Of a stretch of DNA of 47,339 nucleotides, positions 11,181-21,177 are shown piece by piece. The notes under the pieces are model-generated. The model searched no databases, was not told the origin of the DNA, and was given only the letters and a program-made list of their open reading frames with translations. Source of the DNA: Cymbomonas tetramitiformis. Its lineage: Eukaryota; Chlorophyta; Pyramimonadophyceae; Pyramimonadales; Pyramimonadaceae. Each line of letters starts with the position of its first letter. The stretch's first letter is position 1. Where the stretch lies: positions 1 through 47,339 of the forward strand of contig LGRX02012512.1 in the NCBI GenBank assembly GCA_001247695.2. The letters run 5' to 3'. A program made the translations under genes and the position numbers.

Positions 11181-11648
11181 CCGAATCCGCTCTTGCAAAC
11201 TGCTGCTGACTTCTCGCCAAAGGGCCTTTACTTCTGGATTAACACTGAAATAAAAAGCCGCTCCGCGCAGGACATTATTGTTTTGAAAAAGTATGAAAAC
11301 AGCAGTAAAATATATCCGTCAAAATTGATATTATAACCACAAAATACGAATTATTGTGTGCAAAAGCTGTGAGCAGAACTGTCTTAGCACTCTAGCACTG
11401 GCACGCGAACAGCCACCTAGTACTTGCGAAGCAAAACAATAATGAGTCCACTAGCCTGACCTCCGGTCAGAGTCTACTTATATCTCAATGCTCTGTCACA
11501 TTTCCCAAAACTGTAACGGGTTCTAGCCCTTAAATCTTCATCTGGCCAATGGAAAGTCATTATTCCATGCCAGCTCTAACAATGTTACCGTTTACCGCAT
11601 TCTGACTGACACGTCAGCGGCAAAGGAGTCACTGCCATCTTCATCTTA
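11181..11648. other. Gene-free spacer, possible chromovirus 3' end
   Basis: About 470 bp between the leader repeats and the stop codon of the chromovirus chromodomain frame. No reading frame or convincing repeat is visible. By position it should hold the polypurine tract and 3' LTR of the minus-strand chromovirus, but I cannot find a matching copy beyond 16285, so no LTR is claimed. Confidence 0.4.
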
Positions 11649-13550
11649 TCATTCCCTGGTCATTCGATAGTGACCATATCTTCTCTGACAAGTCTGCATC
11701 TCACAGATGGTCATCTTCGCAAAGCCTGTCATGCTGTCACCACTGTCATGCGTGTCACCAGCTGAACAAACCCGGCGCGGTACCATGAGAAGCCGGCGTT
11801 TGTTACAGGTCAGCTCTGTGGCTTTGACCCAGGTGTCATGCTCAGGGCCGTAGCCTGCATATCGCACTAAGTAGTACTTGACACCTCTAGTGATCCTATC
11901 TGAGAGTATATGTGATATCTCAAACAGTGGTTGCCCTTCTTCGGTGATCATCTGTGGTAGAGGCAAAGGTGCTTGGATCGAGTCGTTATACAGCTCTATT
12001 CTGGATACAGGCTGTACCGGATGGATACGGATATCGAGGTTTCCGAAATCTAACTCGTATGCACGCCCATGGCTTAGCACTTTGGATATAGTGAACGGCC
12101 TAATATATGGCTGCTTAAAGTGTCTGCCTGCCTCTGTCAAACCAGTCCATTGGATAAACTCGGTCCGTAAAAGAACTTTCTGCCCTACTGCATATTGCCG
12201 GGGCATGTGAGTCTTATTGAATCTGGCTTGGCTAATTTCTGCTGCTCGGGAAATGTTGTCTACCGCGTTGGCATGTACAGCCGAGTACTGGTCAAAATGA
12301 TCTCGAATAGCATTCTGTATTGGAACAGGAGCTTCTGGCGGAATAGTGATTGCCAGGTCATGAGGCGAAAGTGGCTGCGCCATCGAGTCGAGATAGAATG
12401 GTGAATAACCAGTAGATGCAGAAACTGTGTTGTTAATTGCAAACTCCACCAGAGGCAACTTGTCCTCCCACGAATTGGCTGAAGTACCATTGCAACAACA
12501 CCTGTGGATGAAAAAGTATTATCTAATCAGTTTATAAACCAGAGGATGGTGAATATCGAATCAACAAATTGAAAAGTACCTGAGGATATCCTCAATGAAG
12601 GCATGGCTCCTCTCATTGGCTGCATTCGACTGTGGATGGTGTGAAGACGTCATTGACAATCTCGTACCAGTAGATTTCCACAGTGTTTGCCAGAATGTAG
12701 AGGTGAATCTGGGGTCTCGATCTGAGATGATGTTCCTCGGAAGACCATGGAGCTTGAAGATATGCTGCATACATATCGAAGCAGTATGCTGAGCAGTCCA
12801 GGTCATGCTGAAAGGAATGAGATGACAGCGATGAGAGAATTGGCACATTACCACAAATATACTGTCGTGCCCATTAGTGGTGATAGGCAGGTCAGTAATC
12901 CAGTCAAGAGATACATCAAGCCATTTTGTCTTAGGCACACAATATCGTATATGTGACTGACCATAAGGTTTGTGTCGCCTCGTTTTCTGGCGTTGACAAA
13001 CGGGGCACTCCCGAATGTACTGGATGGCTGCCGTCGTCATTCCTGGCCAATAATATCGGCTACGCAGTAGATGAAGCATGCGATTTTTGCCTACATTACC
13101 AGAAATAGTGGCTGAGTGGCACTCATGAAGGAGAATGTGGCGAAGCTGTGTGATCTCACCGTCATCTGTAGGGACCTTGGCTGTAGGTGGAATGTACAGC
13201 TGTCTGCCATATATGGACTTGCGATAGATCAACCCCTGAATGAGCTCGAAGCTGCTGACTGACTGTGATGAAGTCGATGATGTCAGCTTAGCCAATATAG
13301 TTTGTGCAAATGTGTCACGATCATACTGGGATATAATGATGTCGTGAAGCTGATGAGCTGATGAAGAAGATATAAGAGCAATGAATGCAGGATCTGTAGG
13401 TGGCATGACTGGAACCTCGGTGATGTCTATGTGTTTCAGACAATCAGTGAGTTCAAAGAGTGTAGAGATACGAGTGAGTGCGTCTGCAACCTTGTTCTTC
13501 TCGCCAGAAATGTGCTCTATTCGGAAGTTGTACTCGGAGAGCTCATCCAA
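11649..13550 (-). pseudogene. Chromovirus integrase and chromodomain (two exons)
   Basis: The first part (13550 to 12580) begins at the tail of RNase H (EHISGEKNKVADALTR). It continues into the integrase zinc-binding region (LLHECHSATISGNVG ... CPVCQRQK) and the catalytic core, with Asp in SLDWITDLP, Asp in ISDRDPRF and Glu in NAANERSH. The usual DGQTER motif is altered, and the second zinc-ligand His (normally GHxG) is Asn. A stop codon follows, but removing the intron at 12502-12579 restores the frame into CCCNGTSANSWEDKLPLVEF. The second part (12501 to 11649) holds the integrase C-terminal domain and a chromodomain with the core YYLVRYAGYGPEHDTW. Domain identity is clear; activity is unlikely given the breaks upstream. 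Confidence 0.88.
12502..12579 (-). other. 78-nt spliceosomal-type intron inside integrase
   Basis: Reading the minus strand, the exon ends ATCCTCAG, the intron starts GTACTT and ends CATCCACAG, and the next exon starts GTGTTGTTGC. A plausible branch region, CTGATTAG, lies upstream of the acceptor. The intron is phase 2, a multiple of three, and contains an in-frame TGA. Splicing joins two halves of integrase without loss of conserved residues. Confidence 0.75.
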
Positions 13551-14286
13551 CCACCTCGCCTGTTTTTGGGCTTAGTGTGGATTTGGACTGGAAATAAACC
13601 AGTGGCTGATGATCTGAGCGTACAATAGTCTCAGGAGCTCCCAACAAGATGTGGCGAAAGAATCGGAAGCCCTCCACAATGGCAAATAGCTCGATCTCAG
13701 GAATAGGCCAACGTCTCTGTGTATCGGAGAGAGTGACGCTGTGATAGCCACATGGCTTCATACCTTTTCCTTGATCCTGTATGACCAACGTGTGTGCCTG
13801 ATCCATCGACCTCCATAATAGATGGCAGTTTCTGATCTGGAAGTTGTAGTACTGGAGCATTGCAGATGGCACTTTTGAGGTTATCAAATGCCTGCTGCTG
13901 CTCAGATTCCCAGACAAACTCTGCATTATCTTTAAGGAGACGATTGAGCGGCTCGGCAATCTTGGAGAACTTTGGTATGAATCTCCTAAATTGACCGACC
14001 ATGCCCAAGAATGACCGAAGGGATGACTTGCCATCTTTAGCCATACGGCGTAGAGGCTGCTTTCCAACGGTAGGACCATACGACACTGGAGGCTGTATTG
14101 CCATGACTGCTCGGATTCGATCTTCGATGATGGATAGGCCTGCTTCAGAGATGTGATGTCCGATAAAGTCTATAGATCTGACGAACAACTCCACCTTGGA
14201 AGGCCTGATGAAGAACTGGTGATCTCTGCAACGCTGGAGGAACTGTCGGACATGACTCACGTGGCTGTCAAAGTCCGGACTGTACA
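13543..14286 (-). pseudogene. Chromovirus RT thumb and RNase H, frameshifted
   Basis: The sequence resumes at the residues following FMDDTIV (YSPDFDSHVSHVRQFLQ). It runs through the RT thumb/connection (DFIGHHISEAGL, SFLGMVGQFRRFIP, EPLNRLLKDNAEFVW) to RNase H. RNase H catalytic candidates are Asp in EVDGSG, Glu in EIELFAIVEG and Asp in RSDHQPLVYF. There are two phase changes. One near 13795-13800 follows the first RNase H motif, apparently a missing base. One at about 13562-13568 has five A where four would keep the frame into the integrase ORF. Both could be decay or sequencing error; the second is in a homopolymer. Confidence 0.82.
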
Positions 14287-14290
14287 CAAT

Positions 14291-15357
14291 TGTCTATTGC
14301 CAGATCGGTGGGTTTACCCACCGTAACACGCTGTTACGGTGGGTAAACCAACCCTACGCGTTTGGCGCGTAACGGGGTCGTTATGCGGTTCCGCAAGAAA
14401 TGTGACATTATAGTGACCAACTAGACACCTAAAACTAATACTAAAAGTACTCGGGGGTCAATAGACTTGGCGGCAGACGCTGTTAAACATGCCTCCTATT
14501 GCGCTCAACTTGAGAAAACTTGAGAAAATAATAGGGTGTGAGTTATGCATTCCCGCTGGTGCGTGTGGGCGGGAATGGACTGTCCAAGAGTTTGGCGGGC
14601 AATGTCCCAACCCCCTTGACTATATATTGAAGGCTCGAGTGACCACATGTGACCCGGACAAAGCACCTGCTGGCAAGCGATTCGAAGTGACGTTCGAATA
14701 TGCCGGAGACAAACACGCGAAGTCCCTCGTCTTCATCACCGCGTATTTGCACTTGGGTGAATACATGACAATGCACATGCTTAAACACAATGGAATGCCT
14801 TGTTGACATGAAAAACGTTTGGTATACTGATATATTTTGATGTACAAACTTTTGCAGCTGCTTGAGCTGTACCCATTGACGTGAACTTATTTCCCCCACG
14901 AAACCCTATGAAAATAACGGATTTTAGCCAATTTTGGGGCTTAATGAACCCCGACACCCCCATGGTAACGTAGCATGCCTACGATATGCACATGCCTCCC
15001 CAAGTGATGTACATCAAAACTTAACATTGTCAACTATCATATATGAAGTGCCAACCCTAAGATCGCATACTACCGCCTGCCTCCGTACGGCACGGATCTA
15101 CCAATATTTGTGACACTTGTAAACCCACCGTAAGCAAATTTCCCAACCCACCATAATATTTGGCAACTTAATGCGCCTCTTACATATCGAAAACACCTTA
15201 GAATGATGCAAATTATGTTTTCCATGTTCGAAGGGACTCTTAATGAGTGCCATGAAACATAGGTTTGAGACAATATACGCCGTTACATAGACGCTTTGGG
15301 TTGTTTAAAATCGTCATTACGGTGGGTTAACCCACCGTACCCATTTGGCAATAGACA
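14291..15357. mobile_element. 1,067-bp DNA transposon inserted in the chromovirus RT
   Basis: Terminal inverted repeats TGTCTATTGCCA (14291-14302 and 15346-15357) are flanked by a direct duplication CAAT (14287-14290 and 15358-15361). Removing the insert and one CAAT rejoins the RT frame exactly at the FMDD motif. Inside each end lies a palindromic motif built on CCCACCGTAA: GGTTTACCCACCGTAA with its complement 14334-14349 around a 7-nt loop at the left, and the perfect 20-bp palindrome at 15319-15338 at the right, with further copies near 15123 and 15146. TGT...ACA ends with a 4-bp duplication recall Ginger-type elements, but no DDE transposase is visible, so the superfamily is unassigned. 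Confidence 0.85.
14489..14806 (+). CDS. Unidentified 105-aa ORF within the inserted transposon
   Basis: ATG-to-stop frame inside the 1,067-bp element. The product is mixed in composition with four cysteines near the N-terminus (CELC, GACG, QCPN) and a C-terminal half that could form beta strands (RFEVTFEYAG, SLVFITAYLHLG). No transposase triad, zinc-finger spacing or other family signature is recognised. It is the only sizeable frame in the element, so it may be a transposase remnant or an accessory protein, or not coding at all. Confidence 0.35.
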   Translation: MPPIALNLRKLEKIIGCELCIPAGACGREWTVQEFGGQCPNPLDYILKARVTTCDPDKAPAGKRFEVTFEYAGDKHAKSLVFITAYLHLGEYMTMHMLKHNGMPC

Positions 15358-16285
15358 CAATAGTATCATCCATGAAAATGACAAGGAACCGATCGATGAA
15401 GTCGAAGAATGCCCGATTTCCTACACGTAGAGCTGTTGCAGGAGCATTGGTCAATCCGAAAGGCATAACTGTCCACTCATAGGAACCGTATCTGGTGCGA
15501 ATAGCTGTTTTGTAAATGTCATCTGGATGTATAGGAATCTGATGGAAAAACTGATTGAAGTCAAATCTGCTAAACCATCGTGCACCTTTTAGCTGTTCAA
15601 GAAGGGTATCGTGAGGTGGCAATGGATACGTGTCCTTAATTGTGATGTTATTAAGGGCTCGATAATCACAGCACATCCTCCACTTCCCACCTGGCTTAGG
15701 AGCGAAAATGATAGGACATCCATATGGAGATGATGACGGACGAAGGATACCCAATTCGACATATTTGATGATCTGTCGTTTGAGCTCTTCCATCATGGGC
15801 ACTGGTATGGTACGAACTGGCTGCGATGGCGGCTTGTGCCCAGGTTCAATGTTGATTCGATGATAACCACCTTCAAACCGTTCTGGCCTATGACCAGCTG
15901 GAAGATCCTCCTGGAATATGTCTGAAAAGTCTTCCCTCATTTGATCACGTGCTGCTGTGACCTCTGGGTCTTCCATAGTGGTGTCTGAGTCTGCTGCTGC
16001 GAAGACCAGTTCACCATCGACCTCTGAGAGAAAGAAGAGATAGGCTACGGCTTCTTCAGCCGAACCACTGGATCGAATACGACGAAGGTGCTTTCTCATG
16101 GTGGTGGCACTGACCAATTCCATTTCAGGAAGGCCATCTGAGCCTGGAGTCTGTTCAACTCTGGATAGTACTGTGCGAACACTGGAGCCTGATGAGTGCT
16201 TCCTAGTGATCGTCAGAGTTTTGGACTGGAAGTCAATGTGTGGATTTCTCCTCTCCAACCAATCTTGGTGTTTATTATGATTCAT
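15358..16285 (-). pseudogene. Chromovirus reverse transcriptase, N-terminal part up to FMDD
   Basis: An ATG occurs at 16285, but the homology-bearing part starts with DWLERRNPHIDF, the post-protease linker of gypsy elements. RT motifs then follow in order: PYGCPIIFAPKPGGKWRMC, DYRALNNITIKDTYPLP, FSRFDFNQFFHQIPI (catalytic Asp), MPFGLTNAPA and VIFMDDTIV (catalytic Asp pair). Coding sequence breaks immediately after TIV, where the inserted transposon starts; the residues past 15357 in that frame belong to the insert. In-frame upstream codons include a stop, so the start is either an exon junction or a truncation point. Confidence 0.88.
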
Positions 16286-17525
16286 TGATGGATTTTATGC
16301 TGCTCTTTTCATTATTTTTCATGTGAGAAATTTGGGCTTGCATATGAGAGCCTTGCATGTTATTTCGGAATATCGGAATTTCAAGAAATTTGTAGCTCTA
16401 CGATCACTTGTTATGCTGGAGTATGCCCTAATATATTACGAACCTGTATGTTGAGACCGTGCCAGACAGATATACATATATGTGCGTGAGTACCATGTGG
16501 GACTATTATTATTTGTCCCATCATATGCACGCGTTTGCGACAATACAGCGCGGATTCACACGCGAAGAAGGCAGCACAGGCAGGTTAGTAAATTTACACC
16601 AAATAGCTGTAATGTAGTCTTAAATTTACGGTGAGTCAGGGCAGTTTAGCACTTGGATGTTTTTGAGAGGTCCAGTGGGATATGATGCACTCAGGGTACG
16701 AAGCGATATATATTGCCTAAGCTTGCGGAGTTCAGGGCTACAGGGCGATTCGTGTGCTTATTGTCTCTTTGTATTCCAGCGCTGAGGGACTGTTGATGTC
16801 AAGGATTGCAGGTGGTGAACGGCGTTTGAGATGACCATGTTTGCGGGCTGGCTGGCTCCAGTGCGGTCTGTCTACCCGGCGTTTGTCTGCCGGCGTCTGG
16901 ATCGTTGCAGGTCGATGGTCGATGCTGGTATGGCAAGCGTCGTTGGTGCTGACGTGGCTGAATCGTTGTTGTAGTTGCTGAACCGTCTCGAGGTGACGAT
17001 TGCGCTGCAGAGCGTGCGATGCGACTGTGACTGACGTGTCGGTTGCTGTGACTTACTATTTGGCATCAACGGTGACAGGTTGCGACCGGGCGCGCTGCTG
17101 CTGCTGATGTTGGCCGGCGCGATGGCGCAATCGTTGATTGCCAGAGCGACGACTGCTGTATGATACACTAGGAAGCGTGATAGCTGAAGATAAAGAGCTT
17201 TGTCAAGAAAGAAAATTAGTCTGAACATGGTTTGTAATGCAGTAATTCCAGTTTGGGTCATGTCGCTCGTACAGTCGTACAGAGTGACGTAATATGGCGT
17301 GATAGGGTGATTGCGTAATGCTGAGCGTGCTGTCGCGGGGCTGGTGATAGGTTGCGACGTGCAGCGAGTTAACTGATTAAGAAATGCTGTAAGTGCGAAG
17401 GTATTAGTATGAATTGTATTGTTTATATCCGTGAGGTCGGATTTGGGTCTTGAGGCTATCGGCTGCCAGCGTGGCGAAGGTATCTGCGAGAGAGGGGAAG
17501 GCATGCGCCAGCTTGTGCTGGCGCG
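16286..17525. other. No gene recognised upstream of the chromovirus fragment
   Basis: About 1.2 kb where gag and protease of the chromovirus would be expected on the minus strand. A 210-codon minus frame at 16872-17504 is open but Ser/Thr/Ala-rich with no domain, and I do not call it a gene. A short perfect hairpin GCGCCAGC-TTGT-GCTGGCGC lies near 17504-17523. Confidence 0.4.
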
Positions 17526-17820
17526 AGCGTAACTGATGGTAAAATATGGTCCGCGCTGGTGCGAGAGGGTGCGTTGCGTACGACGGTTGGTGAAAGGTCG
17601 TGAAGTGTTGTACAGTAGTGTAACTAAGTGTGAAAGTTTGTGGTTGATGCGCGCTGATTCTGAGGGGACTTGTGTATATTGGGTAGTGAAATATGGGCTG
17701 AGCTGGCGTGAGTTGTCGCGTTGCGTACGACGGTCGGAGAAATGTCACGAGTTGTTGTAGTGTAACTGAATGTGAGAGGTCGTGTCTGATGGGGGATGAT
17801 TCTGTTGTAACTTAGCGTGA
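17526..17820. repeat. Degenerate tandem duplication, period ~147 bp
   Basis: Two diverged copies align head to tail; the shared block GCGTTGCGTACGACGG occurs at 17571 and again at 17718. Flanking words AAATATGG, GTGTAACT and GTGAAAG recur at matching offsets. No function is evident. Confidence 0.65.
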
Positions 17821-18111
17821 AAGCTTGTGGGGTTTTTGGGTTTATTGCGGAAGGGATACAGCAGAGCGGGAGATGGTTGGGTGCAGGGGTATAGGGGGAG
17901 GTCCCTAGGGACCCCCTGTTCGGGGTTTAGGGTTGTGACACACAAATGTCTCGAAACATGTGAGTTTTTTTGCGGTGGCGGTGTCTTGTGCTTTGCAATC
18001 GTCAAGAACCGCGAGATTCTTTCATATTTCATCTTAATTATTTTTTCTTTCACGTTCTTCTCATACTCTTCTTTGTTGGTGAAGAATGTGGAGCTTTGTC
18101 TGCTCTTCATG

Positions 18112-19137
18112 TCAGCATGTCTTCATGTCAGCATCTGCAACAAATCGCAGCTTGATTACATCTGGCATGGGAAACTCGAACTCAACGAAGTCGAACACCA
18201 TATTCATTTTCTTGCTTGTGATTTTTACGGCGAATCCTGGGTGGAGATAACCTTGTTCGTCAATCAGGTATGTGCGCAACGTTCGATGAATGAGACCTGC
18301 ATCCTGGTGATTTGGAGAATGCGCCATTCTCGAAGCGTATATAGGAATCCCATTATCAGAACCCATACATTTGCTGAAGTTCATGATGATTTCACTTGGA
18401 TTGCCTGCAAATGAAATCCTCCGCTCGTGTTTTGTTCGCGATGTCTGTTTTTTCAACCGCAGCCAGTTTATGCACGGCCTTAATTTCAGAATTATCCACA
18501 TCCAGGCGCCGCTGCAAATCAGCAACCCCTGTTGCGCAGCCTCGGCATGGCCATGAATGTTATCAAAGCTGGTAGTGTGTGATGATATCGCACCATTTGG
18601 TAGCGCATCGGGTGCGTGCTTATACACGCACCGCACATAGGTGCACTTCCCACCGTTTGATGATTTGAATGTGCACATAGGCATCTCTGATGCATGTATC
18701 TCATGTGCGCGCTCCTCGCCCGCCAAACCCTTACAACCGTTTGTAGGTGTATTCGGGTCCGCATACGGACATCGTTGCAGCGCATATTCCAGTAGGTGCT
18801 TGAACTGCGCATATTACTATAAGCGCTTCTTGCACAGCGGGTCGGCAATCAATGTCGGTTGCAAATGATACTGAAAACATACCGTCTGCCCCTCGTGGGC
18901 ACCTGTGCATGTACAGTTCAAACTCCGAGAAGCAATCACATGCCGTTGTTGACATATGGCAATCCATTGTTGACGTATGTTACATGTTTCAGGTGTTTTT
19001 CCATGGTCTTTGGAATGTCCGCTGCCACCAACGTTAGTTGTAGGGACTCCAGCTATCGCCGCTGCCTTCCTCACAAACGTTAGTCTATCATGTTGATTCT
19101 TCCCATTCTCTTGAGAACGCTTACAGTAATCACCCAC
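18112..19137 (-). pseudogene. Unidentified protein-coding remnant with adjacent double stop
   Basis: One minus-strand phase is open from 19137 to 18112 except for a TAG-TAA pair near 18813-18818. Both sides read like ordinary protein: upstream VRKAAAIAGVPTTNVGGSGH and CNCTGAH-type Cys-rich text, downstream FKHLLEYALQRCPYADPN, GGKCTYVRCVYKHAPDALPN and LHPGFAVKITSKKMNMVFDF. I recognise no family. The cysteine spacing may indicate metal binding. It could be a decayed gene, an exon pair with a short unspliced segment, or coincidence; the opposite-strand ORF at 17827-18414 has poorer composition and is treated as its shadow. Confidence 0.35.
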
Positions 19138-19163
19138 CTATAAGAAAACCGTAAATTCCAGGT

Positions 19164-19684
19164 CAGCCAGCTTTTCTCATCAACTTGGGTACCCCCCCCC
19201 TGGCCAGCGCCAGCGTCCTATGGAATCTGCTAAGAATAGTGACCGCGATCTTTTAAGCCAGCCAGCATATTCCATAGCCATCCACGTGCCATCCGTACAT
19301 AGCCAGCCACATTTCTTAAAATTTTTAAAACCTAGAAAATGGACCCTGAAAGTCGTGCACAGTTGAAAGAATTAAAGCAGGACTTAGCCTTTCTGGGTGA
19401 ATGTATAATGTTGTAGTGTCGTATGAACCTAAGCATCATATTGCACTGTGCCTTGATTTTTGCAGAGTTTTATTAAAAAATCTGATAAAAATAGCATTTG
19501 CCTACACCATTTTGGTAAAATTTCCAGCCTAGATTTCTTAATATATATGAAGTGTATGAAATGCCCCTTAAGATAGGCAGCCAACACCATATTTCTTATT
19601 TCAGGGTGATTCCATAACAAAAAAAGTCCAGCCAGCTTTTCTCATCAACTTGGGTACCCCCCACCCCCCCGAAAGGCTGGCTGG
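19164..19684. repeat. Paired 34-bp repeat with CCAGCCAGC inverted ends
   Basis: A 34-bp sequence beginning CAGCCAGCTTTTCTCATC occurs at 19164-19197 and again at 19629-19662. The second copy ends in a C-tract and then GAAAGGCTGGCTGG (19671-19684), the near-perfect inverse of CCAGCCAGCTTTTC (19628-19641), giving a ~57-bp hairpin-ended unit. Extra CCAGCC words lie between the copies. This looks like ends of a small non-autonomous element; no target duplication was found. Confidence 0.55.
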
Positions 19685-20911
19685 TTCCTTAGCATAGGAG
19701 TTCCTTATAACTGAGTGATTACTGTATTATTGTGAGCCTCGGACTTAGTCATGGTGACCACCCTGTAATTCTACACGACAACCCCAAACGCTGCTTCATA
19801 TAGGGCAGTTATCATTGCCATGTACACAGTGAGCTTGGGGATGGGACCATATCGGTTCCCGCCCTCGATACGTTGTACAAACTTCCATACTAGGATATAC
19901 ATTCGATCGGGTGAAAAGCCGTTTGCCTGTACACAATCTATATATATATATATATGCAGAATATATATGTAATTCACTATATATGTATTCAATATATATG
20001 TAATATATATATGTAATTCACCAACATTTCGCAGGATTCCTGCAAAGTGCGTGTTAATTCTATATATGCGTATAACTTCCCCCCAAAACACATCGTATGT
20101 TTGGCGTTCACAAAAGTTCGAGAACACGTGAGTGGACTTATCGACTTTAAAAGGGAATTCGTCCCGTTTGTCATGTAACGTGATGGGTACATCACGAGAA
20201 GCCACCGGGACATGTATATACATGTCCAAAAAATGTGCATGGGTGACCACACATGGGTCATGCCTCATTTGCAATGTGCATACATATTTATGCAATGAGC
20301 TTGCATTAAAACCCTATAATTGCATTTGGCTCCGTCTCGATTGGGGTTTTATCACCTGGCTCCGTCTCGACCGAGTTTCGCGGAATCCGGCATCGAAGCG
20401 AATCCGTCTCGATAGGGTCATATGCAACTAAGTTGGCTACTATCCACATCTATGGTCCTATGACAAGGACCACGCCGTAATGCGCTTTATGATCATCGGG
20501 CCACGATCTAGTGGGTGCACGCGAGTACGTTTTTCATGCTATTTGGGTCACAGATGAATGATCTATATTGTGAGTTTGCCCCGAAGCTTAGACGTATATC
20601 ACTTTTAGAGCGTGCGGTTGCGGAGGGTAATTTACTTTTCGGGAAATTTTCGGTGTTCCTGCAAGGACCACCGAAATTCGTCGATTTGACCCCTTCGTCA
20701 AAGGTTATATGAAAATCTGGAGACCTGTGATGTCACGTTCGTGACGGTTGCTCTTTCGCTGATGTCAAGTCAAAAATCATATGGGATCATCTTGAGCGTC
20801 AAAACACTGGATAAAGTAGCCTGGGTATGAAAACACTGATAATTTGAATGTGGCGTTGCTAAACGTCGACATTTTTTAGCCAAGTCGATCCCAAACTTCT
20901 GGGCGAAACTG

Positions 20912-20985
20912 CCTCCTCCACGAGGATCGAACCTGCGCACACCGCTCTCTGGTGCGATTGCTCTACCTGAGCAACCGTTGCAAAT
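20912..20985 (-). repeat. tRNA-like sequence with Pol III A and B boxes (SINE head or tRNA pseudogene)
   Basis: Read on the minus strand, the sequence contains TTGCTCAGGTAGAGCA, an A-box-like D arm with GCTC/GAGC stem, and downstream GGTTCGATCCT, a B box, at tRNA-like spacing. The anticodon arm can pair over five bases, but its loop lacks the invariant T33, and the T stem and acceptor stem do not pair properly. That pattern fits a tRNA-derived SINE or pseudogene better than a working tRNA. Confidence 0.5.
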
Positions 20986-21110
20986 TCTGTCCTGCATAAT
21001 ATCCAAGATCTACCTGCATAGCTAGACAACTGCAAACCGCAATTCGACTACCGGTATGACGACTCGGCCAAGTGACAGGCCTGTCATCTGCGACCTCTAA
21101 GGCCCGTGAT

Positions 21111-21177
21111 ACACCGAAACTTGGGAAAGCAAATGTGTTGATCGCGGCAATACCATTGGCTAGGTCATCTGGCGGGT
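21111..21177 (+). repeat. Dispersed 67-bp repeat, copy 1
   Basis: About 93% identical (5 mismatches by eye) and in the same orientation as 27625-27691. Similarity fades on both sides. Probably a fragment of a longer interspersed element. Confidence 0.75.

Larger units (their letters stand above)
11649..16285 (-). mobile_element. Decayed Ty3/gypsy chromovirus (RT-RNase H-integrase-chromodomain), 5' truncated
   Basis: Minus-strand domains occur in gypsy order: reverse transcriptase (16285 to 15358, then 14286 downward), RNase H, integrase and a C-terminal chromodomain. Gag and protease are not found upstream of 16285; the frame there begins with DWLERRNPHIDF, normally the linker just after the protease, so the 5' part is lost or separated. 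The copy is non-functional: a 1,067-bp DNA transposon splits RT, two single-base-type frameshifts interrupt the RNase H region, and no LTRs are visible. A 78-nt intron lies inside integrase. Chromodomain-bearing gypsy elements usually target heterochromatin; that role is family knowledge, not visible here. Confidence 0.88.

Noticed and set aside
9517..11648. LTR pair for either retroelement
   Set aside because: I compared the leader region with sequence near 2000-2100, 11200-11650 and 16300-17500 and saw no matching terminal repeats. A self-alignment would be decisive.
16872..17504. Possible chromovirus Gag on the minus strand
   Set aside because: No zinc knuckle or protease motif and a low-complexity Ser/Thr composition; position alone is not enough.
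17827..18414. 195-codon plus-strand ORF
   Set aside because: Composition is unlike a protein gene (long Phe/Ser/Leu runs), no domain, and it overlaps a more convincing minus-strand phase.
18813..18818. Alternative genetic code with TAG/TAA read as glutamine (also suggested by the TAA in 41280-41655)
   Set aside because: The EF-hand gene ends at TAG exactly where homology ends, and long frames here are explained with the standard code. Two stops in decayed sequence are weak evidence.
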